64,000 nucleotides of DNA. Source: Bacteroidia bacterium 43-41. GTDB lineage: Bacteria; Bacteroidota; Bacteroidia; Bacteroidales; Dysgonomonadaceae. Of this stretch, positions 8,256 through 16,926 are shown one piece after another. The stretch's first letter is position 1; every line of letters begins with the position of its first letter. The notes under the pieces were generated by a model. That model was not told the DNA's origin and searched no databases. It saw nothing but the letters and a program-made list of their open reading frames with translations. A program made the translations under genes and the position numbers. The DNA lies in contig MKTD01000050.1 of the NCBI GenBank assembly GCA_001898165.1, forward strand, positions 1 to 64,000. The letters are read 5' to 3'.

Positions 8256-9080
8256 ATTCAAATATCATTTCGAATTGGTCATAACTATCTGTTCTCCAAG
8301 CTCTATTTTTTGTTTTTGGAGAATATCCGAAAAGAGGTGAATATGTTCGCACTTTAATCGTTTTGCCGTCCGGTAAGAATTCTAAAATACGTAGCCATCC
8401 ATCCCCTCCGTTTCCTTGCCATCCCCCACCATCGGTTTGTGCATTAAACATCATTTGATGCACGGTTTTATTCGCATGATTTTTATCCAACTCAGAACTT
8501 CATCGCGCGGTGCAAACTCTGTTGTAATAACAAGTATTTTCCTCCAGTTAGGCAGTTTAAACTCAAATGCGGCGTTCTCCAACGTGGGGTTACCCGAACT
8601 GTCGTTGAAAACATCTACTAATGAGTTTCTCCATTTATTGTTCCTTTCCGGAAAAAAATAGGTTGAGAAACAGGTTTGCCTCGTTTCAGCTCTTTTATAG
8701 CCGTAATCGTGATTACCTGTTGCAATCGCATAAGGGAGGACGTTGTCTAGCCGTTCGAATGCTTTTGATGCGGCGTTCCATTGTTCTCTACTCGTTTGAT
8801 TGCCATTTACTCCATCGGGAATCAGTAAATTGTTTTGCTCAACCAAATCTCCCGTACATAGAACTGCTTCTATATTTAGTGTGTTTTTTTGTGCTGCACA
8901 CCAAGCCGTCATCAATTCAAACATAGGTTGATTTGTGTCGAACTTTATGTAGTTTTGGGGATCAGGTAATAATATCATCGAAAAGGATTTATTATTTTCC
9001 AGATGTGGGTCTTCAGTATTCTGGCCTAGTAAAATCCAAGGTAGAGAAAAGAACAGTACTGGCAATATTCTTTTTAGCAT
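8254..9080 (-). pseudogene. Calcineurin-like metallophosphoesterase, internally deleted and frameshifted
   Basis: Two ORF-track entries (8451..9080 and 8254..8490) are parts of one gene. The N-terminal part has a signal peptide (FFSLPWILLGQ) and the first metal-site motifs of calcineurin-like phosphoesterases: DPQ, GDLV and GNHD. After [10 protein letters not shown] the frame shifts, and the other frame continues with [17 protein letters not shown] and a normal C-terminal domain. Compared with related secreted phosphoesterases, the roughly 80 residues carrying the later histidine motifs (H and GHxH) are missing at this junction. I read this as a deletion that removed the second half of the active site. 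It is the last gene of the SusCD locus. Confidence 0.8.
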
Positions 9081-9141
9081 ACGTTTTTTTTTAATGGATA
9101 AGGTGAATGCGATGCTATTACCGCATTCACCCTCCTGATAA

Positions 9142-10758
9142 TCAATTACCCCAAGCCGTGTCTTGTGTGATTTGCTTGTTCGCGTTTATCTCACTCGATG
9201 GAATAGGCAGGTTGTAAAATTTATCATTCCACTGAAAACCGCCCACCCTTGGCCATTCTTCCTTCAAAGTGCCCCATCTTTTTAGATCGAAATAACGATA
9301 GCAATCTTCCGTGAAAAACTCAACGCGTGACTCGTAATTTATCGCTTCCATTGCCTCCTGTTTTGACGTTACTTTGAAAGCAGGAAGTATTTCATTATCT
9401 GTTATATTTGCGGGTAAATATTTATCTGGATTCGATTTTGCAAAATTTCGTGCCCGAGCACGTGTTCTCTCCAGATACTGATTACATCTAGCAAAATCGG
9501 GATTTGACTTTAACGCGTAGGCTTCGGCCAATAACAGATAAACTCTCGGCAAACGAATCAAAGTATTATCGACTCTCTGATTCCAAGTGTCTTCTCCATA
9601 CCAAACGCCACGTTTCTGAATGTCGTACCCTGTGACATTATTAACTAACCAATTTTTATTCCATTTCAACTGAATGCCTTTTGTTGTAACAACATCATCC
9701 ATAATGGTGAAAAATGTTGCATCGAAACGGGGGTCTCTATATTTCCATTCTTCAGCCGGATTATAATAAGGCGAATTTCCGGATATTTTTTTCCCGTCAA
9801 TAGTCTGGAAAAAATCAACAAATTCTTTGGAAGGATAAAAGTAATCTCCCGAATAAGTATCGCCTCGCATAATACGCCCTTGATCACCCAACACTTCTAT
9901 CGTTCCATAGTAATATTCCCTATACGTTTCTACACCGGGACCATATCCAATTGAAAAAATGATTTCAGAATTACCTTCAAAATCAACACGTAAAACATTT
10001 CCGGGATTATCCAAGAGTTGGTATCCAAGTTTTTCCACCTCTTCTCCTGCTGCAATTGCCTTGTCGTACTCTTTGGTGTATACATACAATTCACAAAGCG
10101 TTGAATAGGCCGCGCCTTTTGTAGCGCGATTGTAAAACTTGCTGTCCCATTTTGCAGGGAGATTTAATGTTGCAAATTCCAGATCGGGTATAATAATGTT
10201 TTTGATAATTTCATTCTGCGGAGTTTTGGGTAATTGGACCTCGCTTTCGTCATTAGGGTTTTTAACCGATGCTGCCCTTAGCGGAATATCACCATAAAAA
10301 CGGATGAGCCTGAAATACCAGAATGCCCTGATAAAGTGCATTTCGGCAAGAAATTTATTTCTATCATTATCACTGATAATTTCATTCTTCATCTGCTCTA
10401 CACCGCGTATGTTATTGTTACATATTGCAATAGCAGAATAACCCCTTTCCCAAATACCATTAACAATATTTGCTTCGTTGGGATTGAACGAGGCAGTATA
10501 AAAAGCTTGGGCATCTTTTAATCCCGATGACGAAAAATCACCGGTCATTCCTAATTCAAGTTGTGCGTCTGCCCAATGTCTGTTAAGGTTTTGAAGTGTT
10601 GAATAACAGGCCGTCGCTGCTAAATCGGCATGTTCTGCTTTCGTAAAAAAGGTGCTTTCATTCAAGGAGCCATAAGGGTTCCTATCCAAAAAACTATCCA
10701 TGCAGCTTACACAAAAGAGTGCAAATAATCCGGTAATAAAGTATATATATTTTTTCAT
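9142..10758 (-). CDS. SusD/RagB-family nutrient-binding outer-membrane lipoprotein
   Basis: SusD-like proteins sit on the cell surface as a lid over their SusC partner and capture glycans or peptides. The 538-residue protein begins with a lipoprotein signal peptide (lipobox VSC, then MDSFLDRNPYG), as is typical. The N-terminal SusD-like domain with tetratricopeptide helices covers about residues 23-300. The C-terminal SusD domain includes INYESRVEFFTEDCYRYFDLKRWG near residue 480, a strong family hallmark. It lies 25 bases downstream of susC. The substrate cannot be read from the sequence. Confidence 0.93.
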   Translation of the reverse strand: MKKYIYFITGLFALFCVSCMDSFLDRNPYGSLNESTFFTKAEHADLAATACYSTLQNLNRHWADAQLELGMTGDFSSSGLKDAQAFYTASFNPNEANIVNGIWERGYSAIAICNNNIRGVEQMKNEIISDNDRNKFLAEMHFIRAFWYFRLIRFYGDIPLRAASVKNPNDESEVQLPKTPQNEIIKNIIIPDLEFATLNLPAKWDSKFYNRATKGAAYSTLCELYVYTKEYDKAIAAGEEVEKLGYQLLDNPGNVLRVDFEGNSEIIFSIGYGPGVETYREYYYGTIEVLGDQGRIMRGDTYSGDYFYPSKEFVDFFQTIDGKKISGNSPYYNPAEEWKYRDPRFDATFFTIMDDVVTTKGIQLKWNKNWLVNNVTGYDIQKRGVWYGEDTWNQRVDNTLIRLPRVYLLLAEAYALKSNPDFARCNQYLERTRARARNFAKSNPDKYLPANITDNEILPAFKVTSKQEAMEAINYESRVEFFTEDCYRYFDLKRWGTLKEEWPRVGGFQWNDKFYNLPIPSSEINANKQITQDTAWGN

Positions 10759-10783
10759 CTGTTTGTTTTTTTGATTTTACCTT

Positions 10784-13700
10784 TTAAAATGACAAACTTA
10801 AACCCACTAATAAAATTCTTGCAGTTGGATAATCTCCGCCCCAATTTGTATAGTGTCCGACAGCATTACCGTTTTCAGGATCAAACCCGTCAAATTCTTT
10901 TGTTGTAAAAGTAAGGAGATTTTCTCCCGACAAAAAGATACGTGCAGCCACAGCTTCGAACTGATGTCTATAACCCAATGTCAAAGATTTTAATTTTACA
11001 AAAGATGTGTTCGACGTCATTAAATCGGTCATTTCTTCGTATGATTCAGCCTGAATCATCGCTGGATATTTCCCTGCCGGATCAGTCCCCGATGTCCACC
11101 TGTTATCGTACCATTTGCGGCTTGCATTTCTGTTGGGGAATCTGTTTTGAAAAGACATGGGAGAATGTTGTCTTCTACCGAAAACGCCTGAAAAAACCGA
11201 GTTGAAATCAATGTTTTTCCATTCTGCTGAAAGAGTTAAACCTGTTTGTACTTTCGGTATATAACTTCCCAGAAACACCCTGTCGGCGCCTGTTATTTTA
11301 CCGTCGTTATTGGTATCAATGTACTGAAGGCGTCCAATCTTGGCATTACCTTGTCCCATTTTCTTTAGTTTATCGGCTTCCTCTTTGGATGTAATCACAT
11401 CTCCGGTCTTATAACCATACAACGAAGCTACAGGCCAGCCAACCTTGTTAATAGATGCACCTCCATATGGAAGAGTCGTTATTTCTTCATCAACTCCGGA
11501 ACTGAGTTTCAGTATTTTGTTATTGAGGAATGAAATATTCCCTGAAATGCCGTACTTGAAATCATTCACATTTCCGTTATAATTGACTTCTAAATCGATT
11601 CCTTTATTTTGAACTTTCGCGTAGTTAACATTCGGGGCTCCCATTCCAACAGAAGGAGGCAATACCATCGACCTTAAAATGCCATCTGTGTTTTTCAAAA
11701 AAGCATCGGCGGTTATGGCCAGACGGCCACTGAAGAGGCCTATATCAATACCCACATTCGTGACGGTGGTTGTTTCCCATTTCAGATTTTTATTGGATAA
11801 ACTCGATTGCGAATAGCCCGAATAGAGAGCCTGAGTAATTTCCTTCGTTCCAAAAATTACATTTTTCTTCGAAACAGAGGCGATAGTAGGGTACCACGAC
11901 CCAATGGACTGATTTCCTAATTGTCCCCAGGATGCTCTCAACTTCAAGTTCGAAATAATGTTGGATTTAAAAAATTGCTCTTCCGATATTCTCCAGGCTC
12001 CTGAAAAAGATGGAAAAACGCCCCATTGATTGCTGCCTTTAAAACGAGAAGATCCATCGGCTCTTATATTAAATCCAAACAGATACCTTCCTTGATAGTC
12101 ATAATTGATACGTCCGAAATAGGATCCCAGGGCCAGTTCATTTTTACCTCCGGTAATGGTTTTATCCGTAGAGTTTGTCCCCCCGTTTAATACCTGCATG
12201 TTTGATACTTCCGATACAAAATCCTTTACTTTTCCATACATATTATCGGTTGTATAGAGCTGTTGCGAAACGCCTCCCATCGCATTAATTGTATGCCCTC
12301 CGGTAAAATTCTTGTCGAAGTAGAGTAAATAATCGGTTACCCACATAAGGTCTTTTGCGCGTTCCTCCGTATAACTGTTTGTGTTATTAGTCTGACCGCC
12401 GTCATTATAGATTGGGGAGAAAAGTTTATATTCGTTAAAGCCAATATCGACACCTCCATTAAAGCGAAATTTTAAAAATTCGGTGAATTTGAATTCTACA
12501 AACATATTGTCCAGTAATCTATAATTGTTGTTGGTTGGATACTGCCACCCTGCTTCTGCAATGGCATTTTTAGAACTCGTGAATCTTGAGTCCGGTTCAC
12601 CGTAAGAGCCGTCTTGGTCGAAAGCAGGTGTCACAGGGGCATTGAATATGACGTCGGATAATCGGTTGTCCTTGTCTCCCTGAGTGTAACGGTAGGCCAG
12701 CTGAGTGTTATTACCTACGGTTAAAAATTTTCCGAAATTTCCTTCAACATTTGCTCTGAATGACGCTTTCTGAAATGAGGTGTTTAACCCAATCCCGTCC
12801 TGATTTAAATACTCTCCCGATAAATAGTACCTTGACGTTTTGCTCCCGCCCGAAATGCTTGCGTTCAGATTATATGTCGGGGCAGTTTTGTAGATATAAT
12901 CACTCCAGCGTGTCCCGCTCCCGAAAGATGCCGGATCAAGCCCGTCGTATTTAGTCGTGGGATCACCCCCGTCGATAGCCTTTTTGTTGTCCCGCATTTC
13001 TAAAATCGCTGATACAAATTCAGTAGCATCAAGTATTTCCATAATATGAGAAGGCTGCTGTATCCCATATGTAGTGTTGACCATTAGTTTAGATTTACCC
13101 TCTTTCCCCATTTTGGTTGTAATCAAAATAACGCCGTTTGCTGCTCGCGAACCGTAAATTGCGGCAGAGGACGCATCTTTTAATACATTGACACTTTCAA
13201 TGTCACCCGGATTTAAAGATTCCAGGCCGGAACTTACAGGAGAACCGTCAATGATAATAAGAGGCTTGTTATCCCCGCTGCCAAAAGTTCCTATGCCCCT
13301 GATACTTACAGATGTTTCTGTGCCGGGAAAACCACTGTTGCTTAAAATTGATATCCCCGACATCTTACCTTGGAAGGCTTCACCCACGGATATGTTTGAG
13401 TTAATCGTCAGGTTGTCCCCGCTTAACGTTGATGTGGCACCCATTAAGTCACTCTTCTTCATAGTGCCATACCCTACTACAACAAGCTCGTCCAGTGTTT
13501 TAGTGTCTTCTTTTAATGTGATATTGAGATTTTTTCCCGCAACAGTTGTCACATCTTGCGGCAGATAACCGATATAGGATATTTGTAATGTGGCATTGGC
13601 AGGGATCTCAATCGAAAAATTGCCATCCACATCCGTCACCGTACCGTTGTTTGGCGTTCCTTTCTCAATAACATTGGCACCAATAACAGGTTCGCCTTTC

Positions 13701-14122
13701 TCATCAATAATTTTTCCGGTAACAGTTTTTGTGGTAACAATTCTGTCCGTTTCCTGCTGTTTTTGTGCTGCAGGTGGCGTTTTGCTGACCGAAATAGTGT
13801 TATCTGTTTTATGGAACTGGAGGCCGGTTTGTGCTGCTATCTGATCCAGTAAAGACTGAATGGTGGTATTCTTAGCGTTAATGGATACGTGTGGGGCCCT
13901 GTCTATTGTTTCCTGGTCGTAAAAAAATTTGTAGTTTGTCAACGTGCTGATTTTATTCAACACGATAATCAGCGATTCGTTTTGCGTTTTTAACGTAATA
14001 TTTTTGTCTTTAATGGTTTGAGCTGCTACAGGGAGTATGGTAAAAAAACATATCAACCATAAAAAAACAAAAAAAAGGGGTTGTTTTCCGTGTTTTTGTT
14101 TTTCAAAATTAATTATATTCAT
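10784..14122 (-). CDS. SusC/RagA-family TonB-dependent transporter with N-terminal STN signalling domain
   Basis: This 1112-residue outer-membrane transporter has, in order, a signal peptide ending near residue 34, an STN domain (about 40-110) that contacts the anti-sigma factor, a CarboxypepD_reg domain (about 130-215, GKIIDEKGEPVIGANV), a TonB box region (DELVVVGYG), a plug and a 22-strand barrel ending in VGLSLSF. The STN domain shows that it is a signalling transporter controlled by the FecR and sigma factor genes upstream. It forms a pair with SusD. Its 5' leader is covered by a candidate antisense RNA on the plus strand. Confidence 0.95.
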   Translation of the reverse strand: MNIINFEKQKHGKQPLFFVFLWLICFFTILPVAAQTIKDKNITLKTQNESLIIVLNKISTLTNYKFFYDQETIDRAPHVSINAKNTTIQSLLDQIAAQTGLQFHKTDNTISVSKTPPAAQKQQETDRIVTTKTVTGKIIDEKGEPVIGANVIEKGTPNNGTVTDVDGNFSIEIPANATLQISYIGYLPQDVTTVAGKNLNITLKEDTKTLDELVVVGYGTMKKSDLMGATSTLSGDNLTINSNISVGEAFQGKMSGISILSNSGFPGTETSVSIRGIGTFGSGDNKPLIIIDGSPVSSGLESLNPGDIESVNVLKDASSAAIYGSRAANGVILITTKMGKEGKSKLMVNTTYGIQQPSHIMEILDATEFVSAILEMRDNKKAIDGGDPTTKYDGLDPASFGSGTRWSDYIYKTAPTYNLNASISGGSKTSRYYLSGEYLNQDGIGLNTSFQKASFRANVEGNFGKFLTVGNNTQLAYRYTQGDKDNRLSDVIFNAPVTPAFDQDGSYGEPDSRFTSSKNAIAEAGWQYPTNNNYRLLDNMFVEFKFTEFLKFRFNGGVDIGFNEYKLFSPIYNDGGQTNNTNSYTEERAKDLMWVTDYLLYFDKNFTGGHTINAMGGVSQQLYTTDNMYGKVKDFVSEVSNMQVLNGGTNSTDKTITGGKNELALGSYFGRINYDYQGRYLFGFNIRADGSSRFKGSNQWGVFPSFSGAWRISEEQFFKSNIISNLKLRASWGQLGNQSIGSWYPTIASVSKKNVIFGTKEITQALYSGYSQSSLSNKNLKWETTTVTNVGIDIGLFSGRLAITADAFLKNTDGILRSMVLPPSVGMGAPNVNYAKVQNKGIDLEVNYNGNVNDFKYGISGNISFLNNKILKLSSGVDEEITTLPYGGASINKVGWPVASLYGYKTGDVITSKEEADKLKKMGQGNAKIGRLQYIDTNNDGKITGADRVFLGSYIPKVQTGLTLSAEWKNIDFNSVFSGVFGRRQHSPMSFQNRFPNRNASRKWYDNRWTSGTDPAGKYPAMIQAESYEEMTDLMTSNTSFVKLKSLTLGYRHQFEAVAARIFLSGENLLTFTTKEFDGFDPENGNAVGHYTNWGGDYPTARILLVGLSLSF

Positions 14123-14129
14123 AACTTTG
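14122..14129 (+). promoter_or_regulatory. Plus-strand -7 box for the susC antisense RNA
   Basis: TAACTTTG matches the TAnnTTTG consensus and overlaps the complement of the susC start codon. The nearest TTTG (14095-14098) is 23 bases upstream, slightly further than usual, so the -33 element is the weak point of this promoter. Confidence 0.5.
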
Positions 14130-14135
14130 TGATGT

Positions 14136-14248
14136 TTAACGATTTTATTAGAATTTTTAAACGGGTAATTACAACTTGCCGCGCATTATTGAACGTAGTG
14201 TTGGCGTAATAATTACCGATAGAGCGACTACCCTCCCGTAGTTGCTCT
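14136..14248 (+). ncRNA. Candidate cis-antisense small RNA to the susC leader (DonS-like position)
   Basis: A plus-strand promoter, about 110 bases and an intrinsic terminator occupy the gap between the anti-sigma gene and susC, both of which are on the minus strand. The transcript would fold into a long hairpin (GGTAATTA at 14164 with TAATTACC at 14210, extended by CAAC and GTTG) and then the terminator hairpin. It would be complementary to most of the susC 5' untranslated leader. In Bacteroides fragilis the antisense RNA DonS has this position and represses its PUL; the link here is by position and architecture only. Confidence 0.55.
14221..14248 (+). terminator. Plus-strand intrinsic terminator inside a minus-strand leader
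   Basis: AGAGCGACTAC and GTAGTTGCTCT pair over 11 positions with one mismatch, and are followed by TTTTTTG on the plus strand. On the minus strand the stem is followed by ATCGG and not by a T tract, so it does not look like a terminator for the anti-sigma gene. No plus-strand gene lies upstream, which implies an antisense transcript. Confidence 0.7.
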
Positions 14249-14303
14249 TTTTTGTAATGCCGGGGTTCGATGTTTCTATGTCATAGGCAAGAAAATTAAA
14301 AGA

Positions 14304-15290
14304 TTACTGTTTCTTATAAAGCACTATCTGGTTATTTTCTTTCTTAAATGTTATCTCACTGGCAAACTCAAGAGACTGTAAGACAGACTCAAGAGATTGG
14401 TTGTCGTGCTCACCGGAAATAAGGTTGTTAAATTCCTGCCCTTCACTGAAGATGATGCGGCAATTGTAAACCCGCTCCAATTCCCGAACAACATCCCGAA
14501 TGGGAGTGTGGTTAAATCTCAGCCAGCCCTTCCTCCAGACCGCTGCTTCGCTATAATTTTTTTGCTTGTTGAAATCTCCCGATAACGTGTTTACGGTCAT
14601 TTGTTCTTTTGCGGTAAGCTGTACGCTGGCGCCCTGCATTTCAACCTTCACTTTTCCCCGCTCCACATCTACGGCGACAAGATCGTCTGTTTCATACGAT
14701 TTTACATTAAATGCCGTTCCCAAAACACGAACATCAAAATACCCGGTAGCTACAATAAATGGTTTGGCGGCGTCTTTTGCCACATCAAAATACGCTTCAC
14801 CTTGAAGCTTCACCTTGCGTTGCCGGCAATTGACGAATTTAACGGGGTAGCTTAGTTGAGAGCAAGAGTTTAATACAACGGTGGAGCCGTCGGGCAACAA
14901 GAATTGCTTCTTTTCTCCAAAACCGGTATGAATTTCTGTGTATGCTGTGACGGCATTGTTTTTTCCATTAAAAAGATAGGAGAAGGTGAGGATTATTGCG
15001 ATAACTGCGGCTACCGACCCTGCAACCAGTAATACCCGTTTCACGTGGGGAGCGTTTCTTTTTTTGATGCGTTTCAACAGTAAACGCGCTTCTTGTTTGT
15101 ACCTCTCTTTTTCGATGTGTGTACAAGAAGGCTGAATGGTAGTTTCCTCCCATATTTCGACTGTCATGTTTTCCACCGTTTGTCTGTTGGCGGAGTCTTT
15201 TATATCAGAAAAGAAACTTTCAGCTTCATCGCAGCTGTAAACTCCATTCAAAAAATGTCTGAAAGTTATTCTTTTGTTATTTTTTTGCAT
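14304..15290 (-). CDS. FecR-family anti-sigma factor
   Basis: FecR-type proteins are inner-membrane anti-sigma factors that relay a signal from a TonB-dependent transporter to an ECF sigma factor. The 328-residue protein has a cytoplasmic N-terminal domain (about 1-83), a single membrane helix (about 85-107, VLLVAGSVAAVIAIILTFSYL), a periplasmic FecR domain (about 115-220, with FLLPDGSTVVLNSCSQLSYP) and a C-terminal DUF4974-type domain binding the STN domain (FNHTPIRDVVRELERVYNC). It lies between the sigma factor gene and susC, in the standard order. Confidence 0.93.
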   Translation of the reverse strand: MQKNNKRITFRHFLNGVYSCDEAESFFSDIKDSANRQTVENMTVEIWEETTIQPSCTHIEKERYKQEARLLLKRIKKRNAPHVKRVLLVAGSVAAVIAIILTFSYLFNGKNNAVTAYTEIHTGFGEKKQFLLPDGSTVVLNSCSQLSYPVKFVNCRQRKVKLQGEAYFDVAKDAAKPFIVATGYFDVRVLGTAFNVKSYETDDLVAVDVERGKVKVEMQGASVQLTAKEQMTVNTLSGDFNKQKNYSEAAVWRKGWLRFNHTPIRDVVRELERVYNCRIIFSEGQEFNNLISGEHDNQSLESVLQSLEFASEITFKKENNQIVLYKKQ

Positions 15291-15373
15291 ATTGTCAACT
15301 CAAAGGAAAAATATATTCCTTTATTAAGTAATACACTTGGAAGAATAAATACTGGGGTGTTATTAATTTTATT

Positions 15374-15976
15374 TCACATATTTAAGCAAATCAGAATCAA
15401 GAAGAGATCGATTAATTGTTCAGGATATTTGGATAAAAATGTTTTGATGCTTTTTAAGGATAAGGAAATGTGTTCCTGGACAGTATAAACAGATAAGTTC
15501 AGTTTCTCAGCGATTTCCTTGTGTGACATTTCCTCCTCACGACTCATTTTGAAAATTTCGCGTTGACGGGGTGTTAGTGACTCCAGGGATTTATTAATAA
15601 TCAAATTTAGGTCATCGAAAAGAACTTTTCTGCCGGTTTCTTCATCGTAGTCAATGGACTGTGACAGGATGTGGTTTCTTAACTTCTCTTCTTGCTGGAT
15701 ATTGCGGATTAAATTCAACATCCGGTTGCGGATAATGGTATAGAGATAGGATGAAAATGATTGTTCGGGATCAATTACCCGCCTGCTTTGCCAAACAGCA
15801 GCAAAAACATCTTGAAAGATGTCTTCGGCAAATTCATACGATTTCACAAATTTCATTGCAAAATAAATCAACCGGTTTTTATAATTGGCATACAGTTCGC
15901 AAAATGCCTCTTCGTCACCGTTAATCAGACGGATAACAAGTTCTTTTTCATGCATGTCCGGTTGAATAATATTCAT
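15374..15976 (-). CDS. ECF RNA polymerase sigma factor (sigma-70 family)
   Basis: This sigma factor should direct transcription of the SusCD locus when released by the FecR protein. I start it at the ATG at 15976 (MNIIQPD, 200 residues); the ORF-track start is a GTG three codons earlier. A TAACTTTG -7 box (minus strand, 15996-16003) lies just upstream. Region 2 (about 20-90) contains KFVKSYEFAEDIFQDVFAAVW, and region 4 (about 130-185) contains ESLTPRQREIFKMSREEEMSHKEIAEKLNLS. The helix-turn-helix is complete. The C-terminal tail (LIDLFLILICLNM) is unusually hydrophobic. Confidence 0.93.
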   Translation of the reverse strand: MNIIQPDMHEKELVIRLINGDEEAFCELYANYKNRLIYFAMKFVKSYEFAEDIFQDVFAAVWQSRRVIDPEQSFSSYLYTIIRNRMLNLIRNIQQEEKLRNHILSQSIDYDEETGRKVLFDDLNLIINKSLESLTPRQREIFKMSREEEMSHKEIAEKLNLSVYTVQEHISLSLKSIKTFLSKYPEQLIDLFLILICLNM

Positions 15977-15995
15977 AAATTTCACCTTGATTTTG

Positions 15996-16003
15996 CAAAG
16001 TTA
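15996..16003 (-). promoter_or_regulatory. Sigma factor gene -7 promoter box
   Basis: Minus-strand TAACTTTG, 20 bases upstream of the ATG at 15976. It leaves only a very short leader, which argues for the ATG rather than the upstream GTG as the start. Confidence 0.55.
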
Positions 16004-16039
16004 CAATTATAAAATAAAAATAATGTTAAAGGGGCATTT

Positions 16040-16921
16040 TTATTCCATCATAAAGCCTATGAGTGGCTGTTTTTCAGGAAAAATATGACTGTAATCTATT
16101 GTAAATGTGGATGTTTTATACCCAAGAAGCAATTGGACCAACGCATCTGTTTCCAGGTTGTAGCGCACAACCTTTTCGGGGTTGCTTCTGGCGACTTTCC
16201 CTTTTTCTATCACAAAAACGGCATTATTTTTCCTGATGAGCGGATCAGAAATTTTTACAGAAATTTGTGTTTCAGGATACTTTTTTGCAAAAACTGCCAA
16301 CAGCTTTTCTGCATCTATAACGCGCGACATACCCATCAGGCTTCTTTTTACCGGAAAATCAAACAATGCGGCTTCTTCCACAATTGCCTGAAAATCTTCG
16401 GGTGACTTTTGTACTGTCATATCGCGGCGGCGAAAAAAAGAATCGAATGTTTCGTAAGCGGCTTTAAGATTGTCCGATTCGGAAATAATTTCCCGTAAAT
16501 CGGGAAGGGGCGCTCCTGCGTCAAAAGTTTGAATAAAACCAAACTGCCTGTAAAACTTCATTACCGATTCTTCCTGCGGAACCAGAATCGCCAGCGGGAC
16601 TCCGTTTTTATCCATTTCATTGAAAGATTTTTCGATCAAAGCGCCCATAAATCCCTTTCGCCTGGCTTCCGGCAATGTGCATAACCCGGAAAAATAGGCA
16701 ATGGGGATTTCCCCGCCGTGAAACGAAAAATTGAACGGAAGCATTTGCAGGGAAGAGACCGCTTTTTCTTTGTCTTTTTCTTCGTCGAAATAGATCAAGG
16801 TGTTTTCGTTTCGGTATTTCTCCCGGAAATAAATCTCCATATATTCGTCGGAATCGCCGAAAACGGTTTTCCACATATTGTAAACCTGCTGTTTGGTTGT
16901 ATCGTCGGCGAATCGTATCAT
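16040..16921 (-). CDS. GNAT-family N-acetyltransferase
   Basis: The 293-residue protein has an N-terminal GNAT domain with the acetyl-CoA binding motif A as LCTLPEARRKGFMGALIEKSF (about residues 94-114), followed by a strand-helix with FYRQFGF. The longer C-terminal half resembles the Eis-like (GNAT_9) arrangement with a second acetyltransferase-like fold and a sterol-carrier-like tail. The acceptor substrate is unknown. It starts 5 bases after the stop of the DUF2156 gene, so they form an operon. Confidence 0.85.
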   Translation of the reverse strand: MIRFADDTTKQQVYNMWKTVFGDSDEYMEIYFREKYRNENTLIYFDEEKDKEKAVSSLQMLPFNFSFHGGEIPIAYFSGLCTLPEARRKGFMGALIEKSFNEMDKNGVPLAILVPQEESVMKFYRQFGFIQTFDAGAPLPDLREIISESDNLKAAYETFDSFFRRRDMTVQKSPEDFQAIVEEAALFDFPVKRSLMGMSRVIDAEKLLAVFAKKYPETQISVKISDPLIRKNNAVFVIEKGKVARSNPEKVVRYNLETDALVQLLLGYKTSTFTIDYSHIFPEKQPLIGFMME

Positions 16922-16926
16922 AGCGG

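Noticed and set aside
14221-14247. Ordinary terminator of the anti-sigma gene
   Set aside because: On the minus strand the stem is not followed by a T tract; the T tract is only in the plus orientation.
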